Below, in pieces: positions 44,401 to 57,700 of a stretch of DNA of 64,000 nt (within the stretch, counting starts at the first letter, position 1; every line of letters starts with the position of its first letter). The notes under the pieces are model-generated. The model was not told where the DNA came from and did not search any database. It saw only the letters and a list, made by a program, of their open reading frames with translations. The translations under genes and the position numbers were made by a program. Source of the stretch: Microglena sp. YARC (Eukaryota > Chlorophyta > Chlorophyceae > Chlamydomonadales > Chlamydomonadaceae); NCBI GenBank assembly GCA_022414725.1, contig CM039462.1, forward strand, positions 181,553,234-181,617,233. The letters run 5' to 3'.

Positions 44401-44958
44401 CGTTGCTGCGAGCACGTGTGCTACATTTTTAATGGAGATGCGGCGAGAAACGTCGACTGTGGTGGTCAGCAACTTTCCTTATCATAATCTTTTTTATCCT
44501 TGCAGGTATTGCTAAGCCTAGACCCTAACACTAAACTCTAAACCCTAAACCCTAACAACTAACCCCTTGGTCTTTCATTCCTGCAGGTGTTGCTGCGAGC
44601 ACCGCGTGGCTTCATTTTAATGGAGATGCGGTGAGCAGACGTCGACTGTTGTGGTTTCCAAAAGCAAACCTTTCCTTATCATAATCTTTTTTATCACCTG
44701 CAGTATTGCCTAAGCCCTAAACCTCAACATAAATCTTAAACCCTAACCCCCCTAAACCCTCTTGTTTCTTTCATCTCCCGCGCAGGTGTTTTGCTGCGAG
44801 CATGCGTGGCTTCATTTTAATGGAGATGCGGCGAGAAGATCGTCGAGCTGTCGTGGTTACAACTCCTTTGTCCTTGGACAGCTCTGATGTCCCGACTAAA
44901 CGCTGGTCGCTATGACTCCCCCGTCATGCTGCCATTCAAGCCCTTGCCAAAATTAAAG
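44401..44958 (+). CDS. Putative exon of an unrecognised gene, in three degenerate copies
   Basis: After CTGCAG, three copies (from about 44401, 44588 and 44786) begin G.GTTGCTGCGAGCAC and carry CATTTTAATGGAGATGCGG. The third continues through a block ending CCAAAATTAAAG and donor GTGAAAAC at 44959. Comparing copies, one frame stays open (VAASTRGFILMEMRRE, then a stretch with LMSRLNAGR), but each copy has indels, so no single copy is cleanly coding. I do not recognise the protein. Confidence 0.35.
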
Positions 44959-45054
44959 GTGAAAACAATAAGCTGCCCCCCCCCCTCCAACTACCACGCA
45001 CACCACCATACACCACACACAGACCACACCACAACAACACTTAGTCCTACTGTG

Positions 45055-45600
45055 GTGGGCAGCAACTCCTTGTCCCTTGGAAGCTCTAGATGTCCGAAAA
45101 ATACGCTGGTCGCTTTTGCTCCCCCATTACTGCCATGCTGCATTCAAGCCTTGCCATAAGAAATAAAGATGAAAACAATAAGCTTGCCCACCACCCTCCA
45201 ACTACCTACGCACACCACATACAGCACGACACAAACACACAAGATAGTTCTAGTTTCGCACCACCCACCACACACACACAACACCCATACACATTACCAC
45301 ACACCTTTTCACGCCCGTCATGCTGCATCAGGCAGCAACTCCTTATCCCTGAAGCGCTAATGTCTCGACTGAACTGGCCCCTTTGCAACACCGGTCCATG
45401 CTGCACAAACAGCACTGATCAACGTACATGTGATAATTTTACCTTCCCTCCACAACATTACAGCCACAACACCCACCCGACACACCACCATACACCACCT
45501 CACCAGCCACACACACCACGACATGGATTACTTGTCGCCCTTTGCAACACCGCGCCATGCTGCAACAATCAGCCTGACTACTGAAGGTGAATCATAATGA
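45055..45600 (+). repeat. Donor-side copies of the putative exon
   Basis: Further copies of GCAGCAACTCCTT.TCCCT and CATGCTGCA lie at about 45060-45170, 45334-45415 and 45524-45585. The last is followed by GTGAATCATAATGAAACTGCCCC, like the donor side at 44959. They are separated by CACCACACACC-type DNA. Confidence 0.65.
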
Positions 45601-46962
45601 AACTGCCCCACCACCTTAACACCACAAGGCAAAACACACCACCACACACCCACCTGGCTACACCACCACTACACACCCACCACACACACACACCACACAA
45701 CACGACCCCTCAACCAACGAACACGCACCACCACACACACCACACCACCACACACACCACCTCTAAACATCAAACCACGCACTACAACGCACCAAACACA
45801 ACACAACCAACATCACACCACTACCACCACCACTATCAACGCACGCACCACCCACCACACACCACCACACACACACCGCTATAGCACCACCACTACACGC
45901 ACCACCACACACCACACATTTGAACCACCACACAGACACACACCTCCCACCTCACACACACAACCCACGCACACCACCATAACCACCACTACACACAACC
46001 ACCACCCACTCACTTTTTTACATCCACGCACTACACACACCACCACACACACCACCCTACACCAACCGAACACACCACCACACACCAGAGCATAATAGTC
46101 CACCATACACACCACTTACACACGCAATCACACACGATTTCCACCACACACCACCTACACCACCACTACACCACCACCACAGATATCACACACCCTACCA
46201 CACCACAACAGGGACGACAATTCCACCAGCACCACCACATACATACCACTACACACACGCACCACACACCACCCCTACCACCACCACTACCACACACCAC
46301 ACACACTAACCACCCTACACCAATCCACACACCACACATCCACCACCATTACACCACCCTACACACCGCACCATCACAACCACACACACCCTAACACCAC
46401 CACTACACACACCCCACACACAACACCCTACCACCACCACACACCACACACAACACCACCATACACCACCCACTACACACGCAACCACACACCACCACAC
46501 ACCACCCTAACACCACCACTCACACACCACACACACACACCGCTACACCACCACAGCAACCACACACACACCACATACACACCACTACAACCCACCACCA
46601 CACACCACCACACACACACCACTATACACCACCACACACACCACCACACACACCACACCAGTCCACCCTACCCCACCTACACACCACCACACACACACAT
46701 ACAACCACCACCCGCTACACCACCACCCACACACCACCCTAGCACACTACACCACCACTTACACACACCACTCCACACACCACCCCTACCACCCACACCC
46801 ACACCACCACACAACACCACATACCACCACCACTACACACACCACCACACACACCACAGCACACCACCCTACACCACCACTACACACACCACCACACACA
46901 CCACCCTACCACCACCACACACCACCACACACACCACCATACACCACCACTACACACACAAC
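45600..46962 (+). repeat. CACCACACACACC-rich low-complexity tract
   Basis: Nearly pure A/C sequence with recurring CACACACCACCAC.ACACCACCACTA words. No gene is seen, and the short ORFs on either strand are compositional. Confidence 0.9.
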
Positions 46963-47340
46963 CACTACCCGGTCCAGCCGCTTTCAAAAAAACCTCTGGT
47001 GAAATCCTTTTGATGGTTTGAAACTTCCTCAAGCACTCAGTTTCCGAGGAAGTTAAGCAGACCTGTGACACAGGCTCGACAAGATCTTTCTTGACAACCG
47101 CGCTGTATTTCCGACACGAGTAAATACTGGAGGCTCTAGATCCAAGTTGAGGCACCTGCCAGGCTGGCAGATCCGCGTACAGAAGTCGAGACGCTTTTGG
47201 GATAATACCCTCTGTAACTCTCCACACCAGACGGAATCTGACGAATTTATGCCATACTCACGAAACGTTGTTCGACAAGAGCATTTCCGAAATCCGCGCA
47301 GATTACAAAAACTCTGGACGTAGGTACACGAAACTAAGAA
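46963..47340 (-). other. Unique island with a minus-strand ORF of unknown function
   Basis: A 380-bp island of normal complexity between two arrays. On the minus strand about 90 codons (from about 47250 down to 46970) are open, with PAWQVPQLGSRASS and SPEVFLKAAG. A second minus frame is open over a similar length. No domain is recognised. It may be a fragment of a mobile or captured gene. Confidence 0.3.
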
Positions 47341-47394
47341 CTTCCTACACTACCCCCCATCACCACACACCTATTTAAAAAAATACAGCGAGTA

Positions 47395-48230
47395 AAGAAC
47401 ACAAAGCTCCTCGACATCCATTAAAACATTATCTCGCCACATGCCATCTAAAAAAATACAGTGGGCAAAAACAAACTTCTCTCCACCACACACCTACTTG
47501 CAAAAAAAAAACAGTGGGCAAAAAATAATTATCATACTTTACACGCCTATTAATGAAAAACAGAGGGCAAAAAACAAAATTATCTCACCACATGGCCAAT
47601 TTAAAAAAAAAAAAATCAAAAAAAACAGTGGGCAAAAAAAAATCTCACCACACACCTACTTCAAACAACAACAGTGGGCAAAAAACAAACTCATTCTCGC
47701 CCCCCCACACAATGCCCATTAAAAAATAGCAGTGGGCAAAAACAAACTTATCTCACCACACACCTACTTTATAAAAATCAGTGGGCAAAGAAAAACTTGT
47801 TACCTCCACATGCCTATGAAAAATACAGTAGGCAGAAAAAAACTCCTCGCACCATACGCCTATTTTAAAAAGACACAGTGGGCGAAAAAAAACAAATAGG
47901 CCAACTAGTTTGCTGCTTTTTTGTGAGTCATTCGTCTCTATCTCTCGTTCTCATTCTGCCGTTGATTGTAATGTTCGAAAGTCCTACTTGGTCGCGCACG
48001 CCTATTAAAAAAACAGTGGGCAAAAAACACTTCTCGGCACCACAACGCCTAGTTAAACAAAAAAACAGGGTGGGCAAAAAACACTTCTCGCACCACAAAG
48101 CCTAAATCTAAAAAAACAGTGGGCAAAAAACACTTCTCATCGGACCACAAGCCTATTAAAAAAAAACAGTGGGCAAAAAACCACTTCTCGGACCCACCCA
48201 CGCTCCTACTAAAAAATAAAAGTTAAGAGA
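47395..48230 (+). repeat. A-rich tandem array, about 45 bp
   Basis: About 16 copies of CAGTGGGCAAAAAACA.ACTT, CTC.CACCACA..CCTA, TTAAAAAAA. It is interrupted at about 47895-47995 by a TTTGCTGCTTTTTTGTGAGTC block that recurs, diverged, at about 48260 and 48385. Confidence 0.88.
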
Positions 48231-48306
48231 GAGCAAAACAAAGTCGAAAAGTTCAACTTGCCTATTGCTGCTTTTTGAAATCTCTCGTCTCCTGTTACCC
48301 CCACCA

Positions 48307-48339
<33 letters not shown>

Positions 48340-48863
48340 ACACCACACCACCCTCTTTAAGGTCGGAAGGAGTCTTGCCAACTTGCCTATTGTTGCTTTT
48401 TTGCAATCATCCGTCTCTATCTCTCGTCTCCTTTTACCGTTGATTTCTCTTTCGAAAATCTAAGTCCAGTTTCCTAGATCCCTAGTACTCACTGTCCATA
48501 ATCATTTTAATTTATTTTACCCCCCCCCCCCCCCCCCCCCCCACCGACACACCACACCACCCCACACACCCCACACCCCCACACCTACCCACACACCCAC
48601 ACCCCCATACACACCTACCCACACCCCCCGCGCGCCCCCCCCCCCCCCCCACACACACCTTCACCCCTCCACACACACGCCACCCCCACCCCACACACCC
48701 CCACCGGGGGACACCTGTCACCCCACGCACCCCCCACCCCCACCACACACACCCACACACACCCACGCACCCCCCACCCCCCCCCCCCCACACCCCACCA
48801 CACACACCCACCACACACCCCCTCACACCACCCTCTTAAGGTCGGGCAAGGAGTCCCCGGCAG
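48231..48863 (+). repeat. Acceptor-side copies, CA/C-rich tracts
   Basis: A copy of the acceptor region of the next exon (CCTCTTTAAGGTCGGAAGGAGTC, about 48351) precedes the real one (about 48832). Between them lie CACACA (48308-48340), a C-run (48521-48542) and CACACCCCCACACC-type DNA. Confidence 0.7.
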
Positions 48864-48947
48864 TCGTGTGCTCAAGAAACTCAGGGACTTGATTCGTCAA
48901 AATCAAACCTTCAAAATTTGGCCTTTGGAGGAGCCTACGACTCTAAG
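48864..48947 (+). CDS. Putative 84-nt exon of an unrecognised gene
   Basis: It lies between CCCCGGCAG and GTAGCA. Phase 0 gives 28 codons without stop (start SCAQETQGLDSS, end LAFGGAYDSK) and joins in phase with the 72-nt exon at 61547. Its end plus donor is copied at about 49066-49113 and 51650-51702. That duplication pattern matches known exons of the UTP13 gene in this window and is the main reason for the call. The protein is not recognised. Confidence 0.5.
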
Positions 48948-49217
48948 GTAGCAGTCATGTGTATTATATATATATATATATATGTTATGTACTTATGTGC
49001 TGTGTAGGTGGTGGCGGTGATGGTGGCGGCGGCGGGAGTGGTGTTGGTGTTGAGGGTGTTGGTGTAATAATCGTCAAAATTGGCCTTAGGAGGAACTACG
49101 AATCTAAGGTACAGTCATGTGTATGTACATATATATATATATAATATACATTATATATTATATATATATATATATATAATTATTATATATATATATGCAT
49201 GTATATCTATCTATATA
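48948..49217 (+). repeat. Donor-side copy of the 84-nt exon with TA and GGTGGCGGTG tracts
   Basis: A unit of donor, TATATA tract, TTATGTGCTGTGTAGGTGG, GTGGCGGTG-type repeats and a partial exon copy (CGTCAAAATTGGCC...CTAAGGTACAG). A second TA tract at 49125-49200 follows. Confidence 0.78.
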
Positions 49218-49999
49218 CCGTACTGCTCTCAAAATTTAACGGTTGCAAAATTTTGACGGCTTTTTTTGGGGGGGGGGTATTATAAATTAAGGGTTTACAT
49301 TTGACGGGTTTTTTAATAGGAATATAAATTGACGTTACACTTTTGACGGTTTCCATTTTAATAAAATCCATTTATGCAACTGAACGTTTGTACTTATCAT
49401 AATTATTATTAATCATGTGACACTGGTTCATGGTTCATGGTACAATATTAGGGTACACTGTTCTAGGACCCGCAAGGAGGCAAGGAGTGTACATACAATA
49501 TTGCAATGATCCCAACATCTTGTTCAGCATAACACTACTGGTACTCATTGAAATAACTAGAATGAGACATTCAATCGTTTCCATTAACTCCTGAAATCAT
49601 CTCTTGCTCTGTTAATGTCATAAGCATAAGCATAATGTATGTTCATTTGTTGCTCAGCGACCAAGAAGGGCCAAGGGCACCTCATCCTCATCACCAGTGT
49701 GTCCTAATTCAAACAATTGGAGCAAGGAAGAGCGGTTAAAGATGGCCACAGGGTCTGTGCTCCCAAACTCGTTATTTTTGTCAGATGAGGCATCTGAATA
49801 TGCAGACAGATGCAGGAGGTCCCAGGGATCTCGTATAACTAAAAATTGTAGTGTTTGGCCCACTGAGCACATTCTAGTGATGCACCTAATATCGGCAAAA
49901 AACCGATTTGACGTTTTTTTCGTTTCGTAATATACTGTACGCCACGATTTGACGGTTGCTCCCGTCAATTTAAACCGTTAAATTTTGAGAGCAGTACGG
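49218..49999. mobile_element. Tc1/mariner-like TIR element, probably non-autonomous (782 bp)
   Basis: Perfect 25-bp terminal inverted repeats (49218-49242 and 49975-49999, outer end CCGTACTGCTCTCAAAA) are flanked on both sides by TA, the target duplication of the Tc1/mariner superfamily. Subterminal TTGACGG words repeat near both ends. No transposase is seen. A minus-strand ORF of 104 codons (49654-49968) has no recognised domain. It sits inside the large intron after the 84-nt exon. Confidence 0.82.
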
Positions 50000-50001
50000 T
50001 A

Positions 50002-51510
50002 TATAAAGAAATCATGGTCGTGGTCGCGGTGGTCGTGGTGGTCGTGGTGGTGTCATCATCGCGTGCCCACGTGCCATGGGCGTGCGAAGTGTAACCGACT
50101 TGCAACCGACTTTTCGTTCACCCAACTGGCAACTCCCCGCCTAGCGGAATTTTCAAATACCAAAACTGCAGATTCGCTAAGCTAAGCGCGCGCGCTCATA
50201 GCATGTCCACAACTACCTCCGATACTATGACGGCAAGACATTTAGAATCAGAAGGTCCTCTCCTCGGAGGTCACCAGCCGACCCTCATATGGCTTGGCAT
50301 GGCGCTCGGAATAATAGCTTTCAGTTATTCACGGATAATGCGACCATGATGCATGGCAACGGTCCTAATGGACAGGAGGGCCCGCAACACCGCCAGCCAG
50401 CACTCAAAGCGAGCTTGCCAGAGCAAGGAAGACAGGGGAATAGCCAACAAGCGTCGACGTGATGCCCGCGCTGCCCGATCCGAGGAGCTACGTCATGCTG
50501 GTAATCTCGCAAGGAGTCAGGAACGAGCTACCGTGCCTGAGGAGGAACACGAAGCTGCTAACCAATCCAGACGCGAAGACTATGCTGCCCAGCCTTGAAG
50601 GAGTTATGCCAGGATTCATATTCAAGCCAGACCTTCATATCGTGATGCTTTTTTTCTCCGCCTGGAGCGTTGCCACCATTCATCTCACGCACGCGCAATT
50701 TTGCCACGCCATCGCATCACATTCGTAGTGATTGGCATCCAGTTGCGATTAATTACCATTGTTCAGATCGCCATGGCCATTCCGTCCCCCTGGACACTCT
50801 TGCGCTTGCCACGCTCATCCCATCTTTGCAAGCTCTTTTCGTTGTATAGAATATGAAGTACGTTGCTGCGATTTTTGCTGTTCTGAGTTGACCGAGTCTC
50901 AACTGGGGCACTGTACGAGAAGACGAAGCTGCAGGTTTGTAGCCATGCAATTGCACCGGTCCGGTGTTCTCGGGGCGATCGGAATCTGAGCGTTCGCAAT
51001 GTTGATAGGTTCGAAGCACAGCGGGTCCCTCTTTCTGCACGATTGAATCCCACAGGGTGAAGTGAAGGGTACGAGGTAGGGAGAAGAAGATTGTGTGTGC
51101 GTGTTGGTGGTTGGGGGAAGGGAGGGTGGTGGGGGGTAAGGTGAGAGAAAGAGAGTGCGTGTGGATGGGGTGGGTGAGGGGTAGGGAGAGGTCAGGATGG
51201 GGGGGAGGGGGGGATGGTATGTGTGTGTGACAGGGTGGGAGGCCACACCTGAAGCAGAAGGGGAATAGGTAGGGAGAAGAAGTGTGTGTGTGTGTGTGGG
51301 GTTTGGGGGAGAGGCAGGGGAGCGTCGAGCAAGGGCTGAGATGGCTGATTTCTTGACTGTGTGTAAGGGAGGGGGGAGGGGGGGGAGGAGGGGGCATACA
51401 AGGGCGTTACCCGTTATGTAACCCAGACCAGACTAGGACCATGGCCTGGTGGGGGGTGGGGGTGGGGTTGGCCACCGGCCACACGGGCTACCCGTCACTA
51501 GTGTATGTAT
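50002..51510. other. Mixed unique DNA with one Arg/Ala-rich ORF
   Basis: No gene is firmly supported. A + strand ORF at 50353-50598 (81 codons) is rich in Arg, Ala, Glu and Ser (RRARNTASQHSKRACQ ...), a composition seen in some transposon-encoded proteins. From about 51055 to 51400 the + strand is G/A-rich (GGGAGAAGAAG, GGGGGAGGGG), a purine tract of about 350 bp. Confidence 0.4.
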
Positions 51511-51517
51511 ACTATAG

Positions 51518-51551
<34 letters not shown>

Positions 51552-51711
51552 GTATTTATGTATGTATCAGGTATGTATCTACTTATGCCTGTGTAGTGGG
51601 TTGTGGTGGTGGCGGTGTTGCTGGCAGCGACGGGGTTGGTGGTTTTGACGTGTAATAATTGTCAAATTTCTCCTATGGAGGAACTACGACTTCAAGGTGC
51701 GGTATGTAGGT
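51511..51711 (+). repeat. Second donor-side copy of the 84-nt exon unit
   Basis: A TA tract (51517-51551), CTTATGCCTGTGTAG, GGTGGTGGCGGTG and a diverged exon end (GGAGGAACTACGACTTCAAG) with donor-like GTGCGG, arranged as at 48948-49113. Confidence 0.72.
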
Positions 51712-54700
51712 GTCACCACCACTCAGCTACTCAGCTACTCAGCAACTCAGCTACTAAGTTGTTTTTCCCATTCAAATGTATACATCACCAGTGTGAACTG
51801 GTACCCTGCGTATACAGACAGCACTACCAGGCCTTACTGATACAAGCACCTTGTGCGCATACCTGCTTTGTGCATTCTGCTTGTTGCACTGCCTGATCTT
51901 GCTTGCAACCTGCCACCTAAATGTATGTATTACCACCATTCGAGCTCCTCTTGGGTTGCATCTTTGCAAAAGCCCATTTGAACTATATCGTGTGTGTTAT
52001 TGTTACCTTTACCTGTTTGCCTGTTGTTCTGCCCATTCAAATGTATGTATCACCACCACTCAGCTACTCAGCTACTCTGTTGTTATGCCCATTCAAATGT
52101 ATATATCACCACTACTCAGCTACTCAGCTGCTCTTTTGTCATGCCCATTCAAATGTACGTATCACCACCATTCAGCTACTAAGCTACTAAGCTACTCTGT
52201 TGTTATGCCCATTCAAATGAATGTATCACCACCACTCAGCTACTAAGCTACTTAGCTACTCAGTTGTTCTGCCCATAAGAAAGTATGTTTCACCACCACT
52301 CAGCTATTCAGCTACTCAGTTGTTGTGCCCATTCAAATGTATATATCACCACCACTCAGCTACTAAGCTACTCAGCTACTCAGTTGTTGTGCCCATTCAA
52401 ACGTATGTATCACCACTACTCAGCTACTCAGCTACTCAGTTGTTGTGCTCATTCAAACGTATGTATCACCACTACTCAGCTACTCAGTTGTTGTCTGCCC
52501 ATTCAAACGTTGTTCACCACCCACTCAGCTACTCAGTTGTTGTGCCCATTCAAAACGTTGTACCCACACTACCTCAGCTACTCAGCTACTCAGTTGTTGT
52601 GGCCCATTCAAACGTATGTATCACCACAACTCAGCTACTCACGTTGTTGGTGCCCATTTTAAACGTATGTATCACCACTACTCAGCTACTCAGCTACTCA
52701 GTTGTTGTGCCCATTCAAACGTAGTATATCTACTCACTGTTGTATCACCACTACTCAGCTACTCAGCTACTCAGTTTGTTGTGCCCATTCCATCACTCAG
52801 CTACTCATGTTCAAACGTATGCTCACATTCGTATGGTCAGCCTACTAGTTGTTGTGCCCATTCAAACGTATGTATCACCACACTCAGCTACTCAGTTGTT
52901 GTGCTATCACCACTACTCAGCATTGTTGTGCCCAAACGTATGTATCACCACAAACTCATGCATGTATCACCACCACTCAGCTACTCAGTTGTTGTGCCCA
53001 TTCAAACGTATTATCACCACCTCTCAGCTACTCAGTTTTGTGCCCTCAAACTGTATCACCAACACTCAGCTACTCAGTTGTTGTGCCCATTTCAAAACGT
53101 ATGTATCACCTACTACTCAGCTACTCAGCTACTCAGTTGTTGTGCCCATTCAAAACGTATGTATCACCACTCAGTCAGCTACTCAGTTGTTGTGCCCATT
53201 CAAACGTATGCTATCACCACTACTCAGCTACTCATTGTTGTGCCCATTCAAACGTATGTATCACCACTACTCAGCTACTCAGCTACTCAGTTGCTGTGCC
53301 CATTCAAACGTATGTATCACCACCACTCAGCTACTCAGTTGTTGTGCCCATTCAAACGTATGTATCACCACTACTCAGCTACTCAGCTACTCAGTTGTTG
53401 TGCCCATTCAAACGTATGTATCACCACCACTCAGCTACTCAGTTGTTGTGCCCATTCAAACGTATGTACTCAGCTACTCAGCTACTCAGTTGTGTGCCCA
53501 TTCAAAGGTATGTATCACCACCACTCAGCTACTCAGTTGTTGTGCCCATTCAAACGTATGTATCACCACACCAGCTACTCAGCTACTCAGTTGTTGTGCC
53601 CATCAAACGTATGTATCACTCAGCTACTCAGTTGTTGTGCCCATTCAAACGTATGTATCACCACCACTCAGCTACTCCTACTCATTCAAACGTATGTATC
53701 ACCACCACTCAGCTACTCAGTTGTTGTGCCCATTCAAACGTATGTATCACCACCACTCAGCTACTCAGCTACTCAGTTGTTGTGCCCATTCAAACGTATG
53801 TATCACCACCACTCAGCTACTCAGTTGTTGTGCCCATTCAAACGTATGTATCACCACTACTCAGCTACTCAGCTACTCAGTTGTTGTGCCCATTCAAACG
53901 TATGTATCACTCACCACTCAGCTACTCAGTTGTTGTGCCCATTCAAACGTATGTATCACCACTACTCAGCTACTCAGCCTACTCAGTTGTTGTGCCCATT
54001 TCAAACGTATGTATCAACCACCACTCAGCTACTCAGTTGTTGTGCCCATTCAAACGTATGTACTCAAGCACCAGTTGTGGCCCATTACTCAGCTCACTTC
54101 AGCTTACTCAGTGTTTGTGCCATTCAAACGTATGTATCACCACACTCTTAGCTACTCAGCTACTCAGCACTCATTGTTGTGCCCATTCAAACGTATGTAT
54201 CACCCACTCCACTCAGCTACTCAGTTGTTGCTGCCCCATTCAAACGTATGTATCACACACTACTCAGCTACTCAGTTGTTGTGCCCATTCAAACATTCAA
54301 ACAGTGATGTATTCAAAACATCACCACACTCAGCTACTCAGTTGTTGTGCCCCATTAAACGTATGTATCAACTCAGCTACTCAGCTACTCAGTTGTTGTG
54401 CCCATTCCAAACGTATGTATCACCACCACTCAGCTACTCAGTTTGTTGTGCCCATTCAAACTTATGTATCACACCACACTACTCAGCTACTCAGCTACTC
54501 AGTTGTTGTGCCCATTCAAACGTATGTATCACCACCACTCAGCTACTCAGTTGTGACTGTGCCCATTCAAACGTATGTATCACACTACTCAGCTACTCAG
54601 CTACTCAGTTGTTGTGCCCATTCAAACGTATGTATCACACCACCAGCTCAGCTACTCAGTTGTTGTGCCCATTCAAACGTATGTATCACCACTACCACTC

Positions 54701-57700
54701 AGCTACTCAGCTACTCAGTCAGTGTTGTGCCCATTCAAACGTCTGTAATCACCACCACTCAGCTACTCAGTTGTTGTGCCCATTCAAACGTATGTATCAC
54801 ACTACTCAGCCTACTCAGCCTACTCAGTTTGTTATGTGCCCATGTTGTTGCCCCAAACGTATGTATCACCACTACTCAGCTACTCAGCTACTCAGTTGTT
54901 GTGCCCATTCAAACGTATGTATCACCACACCACCACTCAGCTACTCAGTTGTTGTGCCCATTCAAACGTATGTATCACCACACTCAGCTACTCAGTTGTT
55001 GTGCCCATTCAAACGTATGTATCACCCACTCAGCTACTCAGCTACTCAGTTGTTGTGCCCATTCAACGTATGTATCAGCACCATACAGCTACTCAGCTAC
55101 TCAGTTGTGTGCCCATTCAAACGTATGTAGCATACTCCTACTCAGCTACTCAGTGTGTTGTGCCCATTCAAACGTATGTATCACCACCACCACAGCACTC
55201 AGCTACTCAGTTGTTGTGCCCATTCAAACGTATGTATCACCACTACTCAGCTACTCAGCTACTCAGTTGTTGTGCCCATTCAAACGGTATGTATCACCAC
55301 CACTCAGCTACTCAGTTGTTGTGCCCATTCAAACGTATGTATCACCACCACTCAGCTATCTGCCCAGTTGTTTCATTCAACGTATGTATTCACCACACTC
55401 AAACTCAGCCCCACTCAGCTACTCAGTTGTTGTGCCCATTCAAACGTATGTATCACCACCACTCAGCTACTCAGTTGTTGTGCCCATTCAAACGTATGTA
55501 TCACCACTACTCAGCTACTCAGCTTCAGTTGTTGTGCCCATTCAAACGTATGTATCACCACCACTCAGCTACTCAGTTGTTTGTGCCCATTCAAACGTAT
55601 GTATCACCACTACTCAGCTACTCAGCTACTCAGTTGTTTGTGCCCATTCAAACGTATGTATCACCAGCTACAGCATTGTTGTGCCCTCAGCTACTCAGTA
55701 CTCAGTTTGTGCCCATTCAAACGTTATGTATCCACCACTACTCAGCTACTCAGCTACTCAGTTGTTGTGCCCATTCAAACGTATGTATCACCACCACTCA
55801 GCTACTCAGTTGTTGTGCCCATTCAAACGTATGTATCACCACTACTCAGCTACTCAGCTACTCAGTTGTTGTGCCCATTCAAACGTATGTATCACCACCA
55901 CTCAGCTACTCAGTTGTTGTGCCCATTCAAACGTATGTATCACCACTACTCATACTCAGCTACTCAGTTGTTGTGCCCATTCAAACGTATGTATCACCAC
56001 CACTCAGCTACTCAGTTGTTGTGCCCATTCAAACGTATGTATCACCACTACTCAGCTACTCAGCTACTCAGTTGTTGTGCCCATTCAAACGTATGTATCA
56101 CCACCACTCAGCTACTCAGCTACTCAGTTGTTGTGCCCATTCAAACGTATGTATCCACCACCTACTCAGCTACTCAGTTGTTGTGCCATTCAAAACGTTG
56201 TATCACCACCTACTCAGCTACTCAGTTGTTGTGCCCATTCAAACGTATGTATCACACTACCACTCAGCTACTCAGTTGTTGTGCCATTCAAACGTATGTA
56301 TCACCACTAGTTGTTTGCCCATTCAGCTACTCAGCTACTCAGTTGTTGTGCCCATTCAAACGTATGTATCACCACCACTCAGCTACTCAGTTGTTGTGCC
56401 CATTCAAACGTATGTATCACCACTACTCAGCTACTCAGCTACTCAGTTGTTGTGCCCATTCAAACGTATGTATCACCACCACTCAGCTACTCAGTTGTTG
56501 TGCCCATTCAAACGTATGTATCACCACTACTCAGCCCATCAACTACTCAGCTACTCAGTTGTTGTGCCCATTCAAACGTATGTATCACCACTACTCAGCT
56601 ACTCAGTTGTTGTGCCCATTCAAACGTATGTATCACCACCACTCAGCTACTCAGTTGTTGTGCCCATTCAAACGTATGTATCACCACTACTCAGCTACTC
56701 AGCTACTCAGTTGTTGTGCCCATTCAAACGTATGTATCACCACCACTCAGCTACTCAGTTGTTGTGCCCATTCAAACGTATGTATCACCACTACTCAGCT
56801 ACTCAGCTACTCAGTTGTTGTGCCCATTCAAACGTCTGTATCACCACCACTCAGCTACTCAGTTGTTGTGCCCATTCAAACGTATGTACCACCACCACTA
56901 GTTGTGTGCCCATTCAAACGTAGCTACTCAGCTACTCAGTTGTTGTGCCCATTCAAACGTATGTATCACCACCACTCAGCTACTCAGTTGTTGTGCCCAT
57001 TCAAACGTATGTATCACCACTACTCAGCTACTCAGCTACTCAGTGTTGTTGTGCCCATTCAAACGTATGTATCTACCACCACTCTCACTCAGCCTACTAC
57101 TCAGTTGTTGTGCCCATTCAAACGTATGTATCACAGCACTACTCAGTATCACACTACTCAGCTACTCAGTTGTTGTGCCATTCAAACGTATGTATCACCA
57201 CCACTCAGCTACTCAGTTGTTGTGCCCATTCAAACGTATGTATCACCACTTACTCAGCTACTCAGCTACTCAGTTGTTGTGCCCATTCAAACGTATGTAT
57301 CACCACTCCACTCAGCTACTCAGTTGTTGTGCCCATTCAAACGTATGTATCACTCACTACTCAGCTACTCACATTCAAACAGTATCACCACCACTACTCA
57401 GTTGTTGTGCCCATTCAAACGTATGTATCACCACCACTCAGCTACTCAGTTGTTGTGCCCATTCAAACGTATGTACTCTACCACTACTCAGCTCACCACC
57501 ACTCAGCTACTCAGTTGTTGTGCCCATGTCAAACGTATGTATCACCACAGCACTCAGCTACTCAGTTGTTGTGCCCCAAACGTATGTATCACCAACTCAG
57601 TATGTGCCCATCACACTACTCAGCTACTCAGCTACTCAGTTGTTGTGCCCATTCAAACGTATGTATCACCACCACTCAGCTACTCAGTTGTTGTGCCCAT

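Noticed and set aside
42870..44560. True telomere or chromosome end at the CCCTAAA-rich array
   Set aside because: The telomere words are only 14 bases of a 54-bp unit, and long sequence continues on the right. This is an interstitial array.
45600..48826. Trp/Cys/Val-rich and Gly-rich ORFs on the minus strand
   Set aside because: They are readings of CACCACACAC and C-rich low-complexity tracts.
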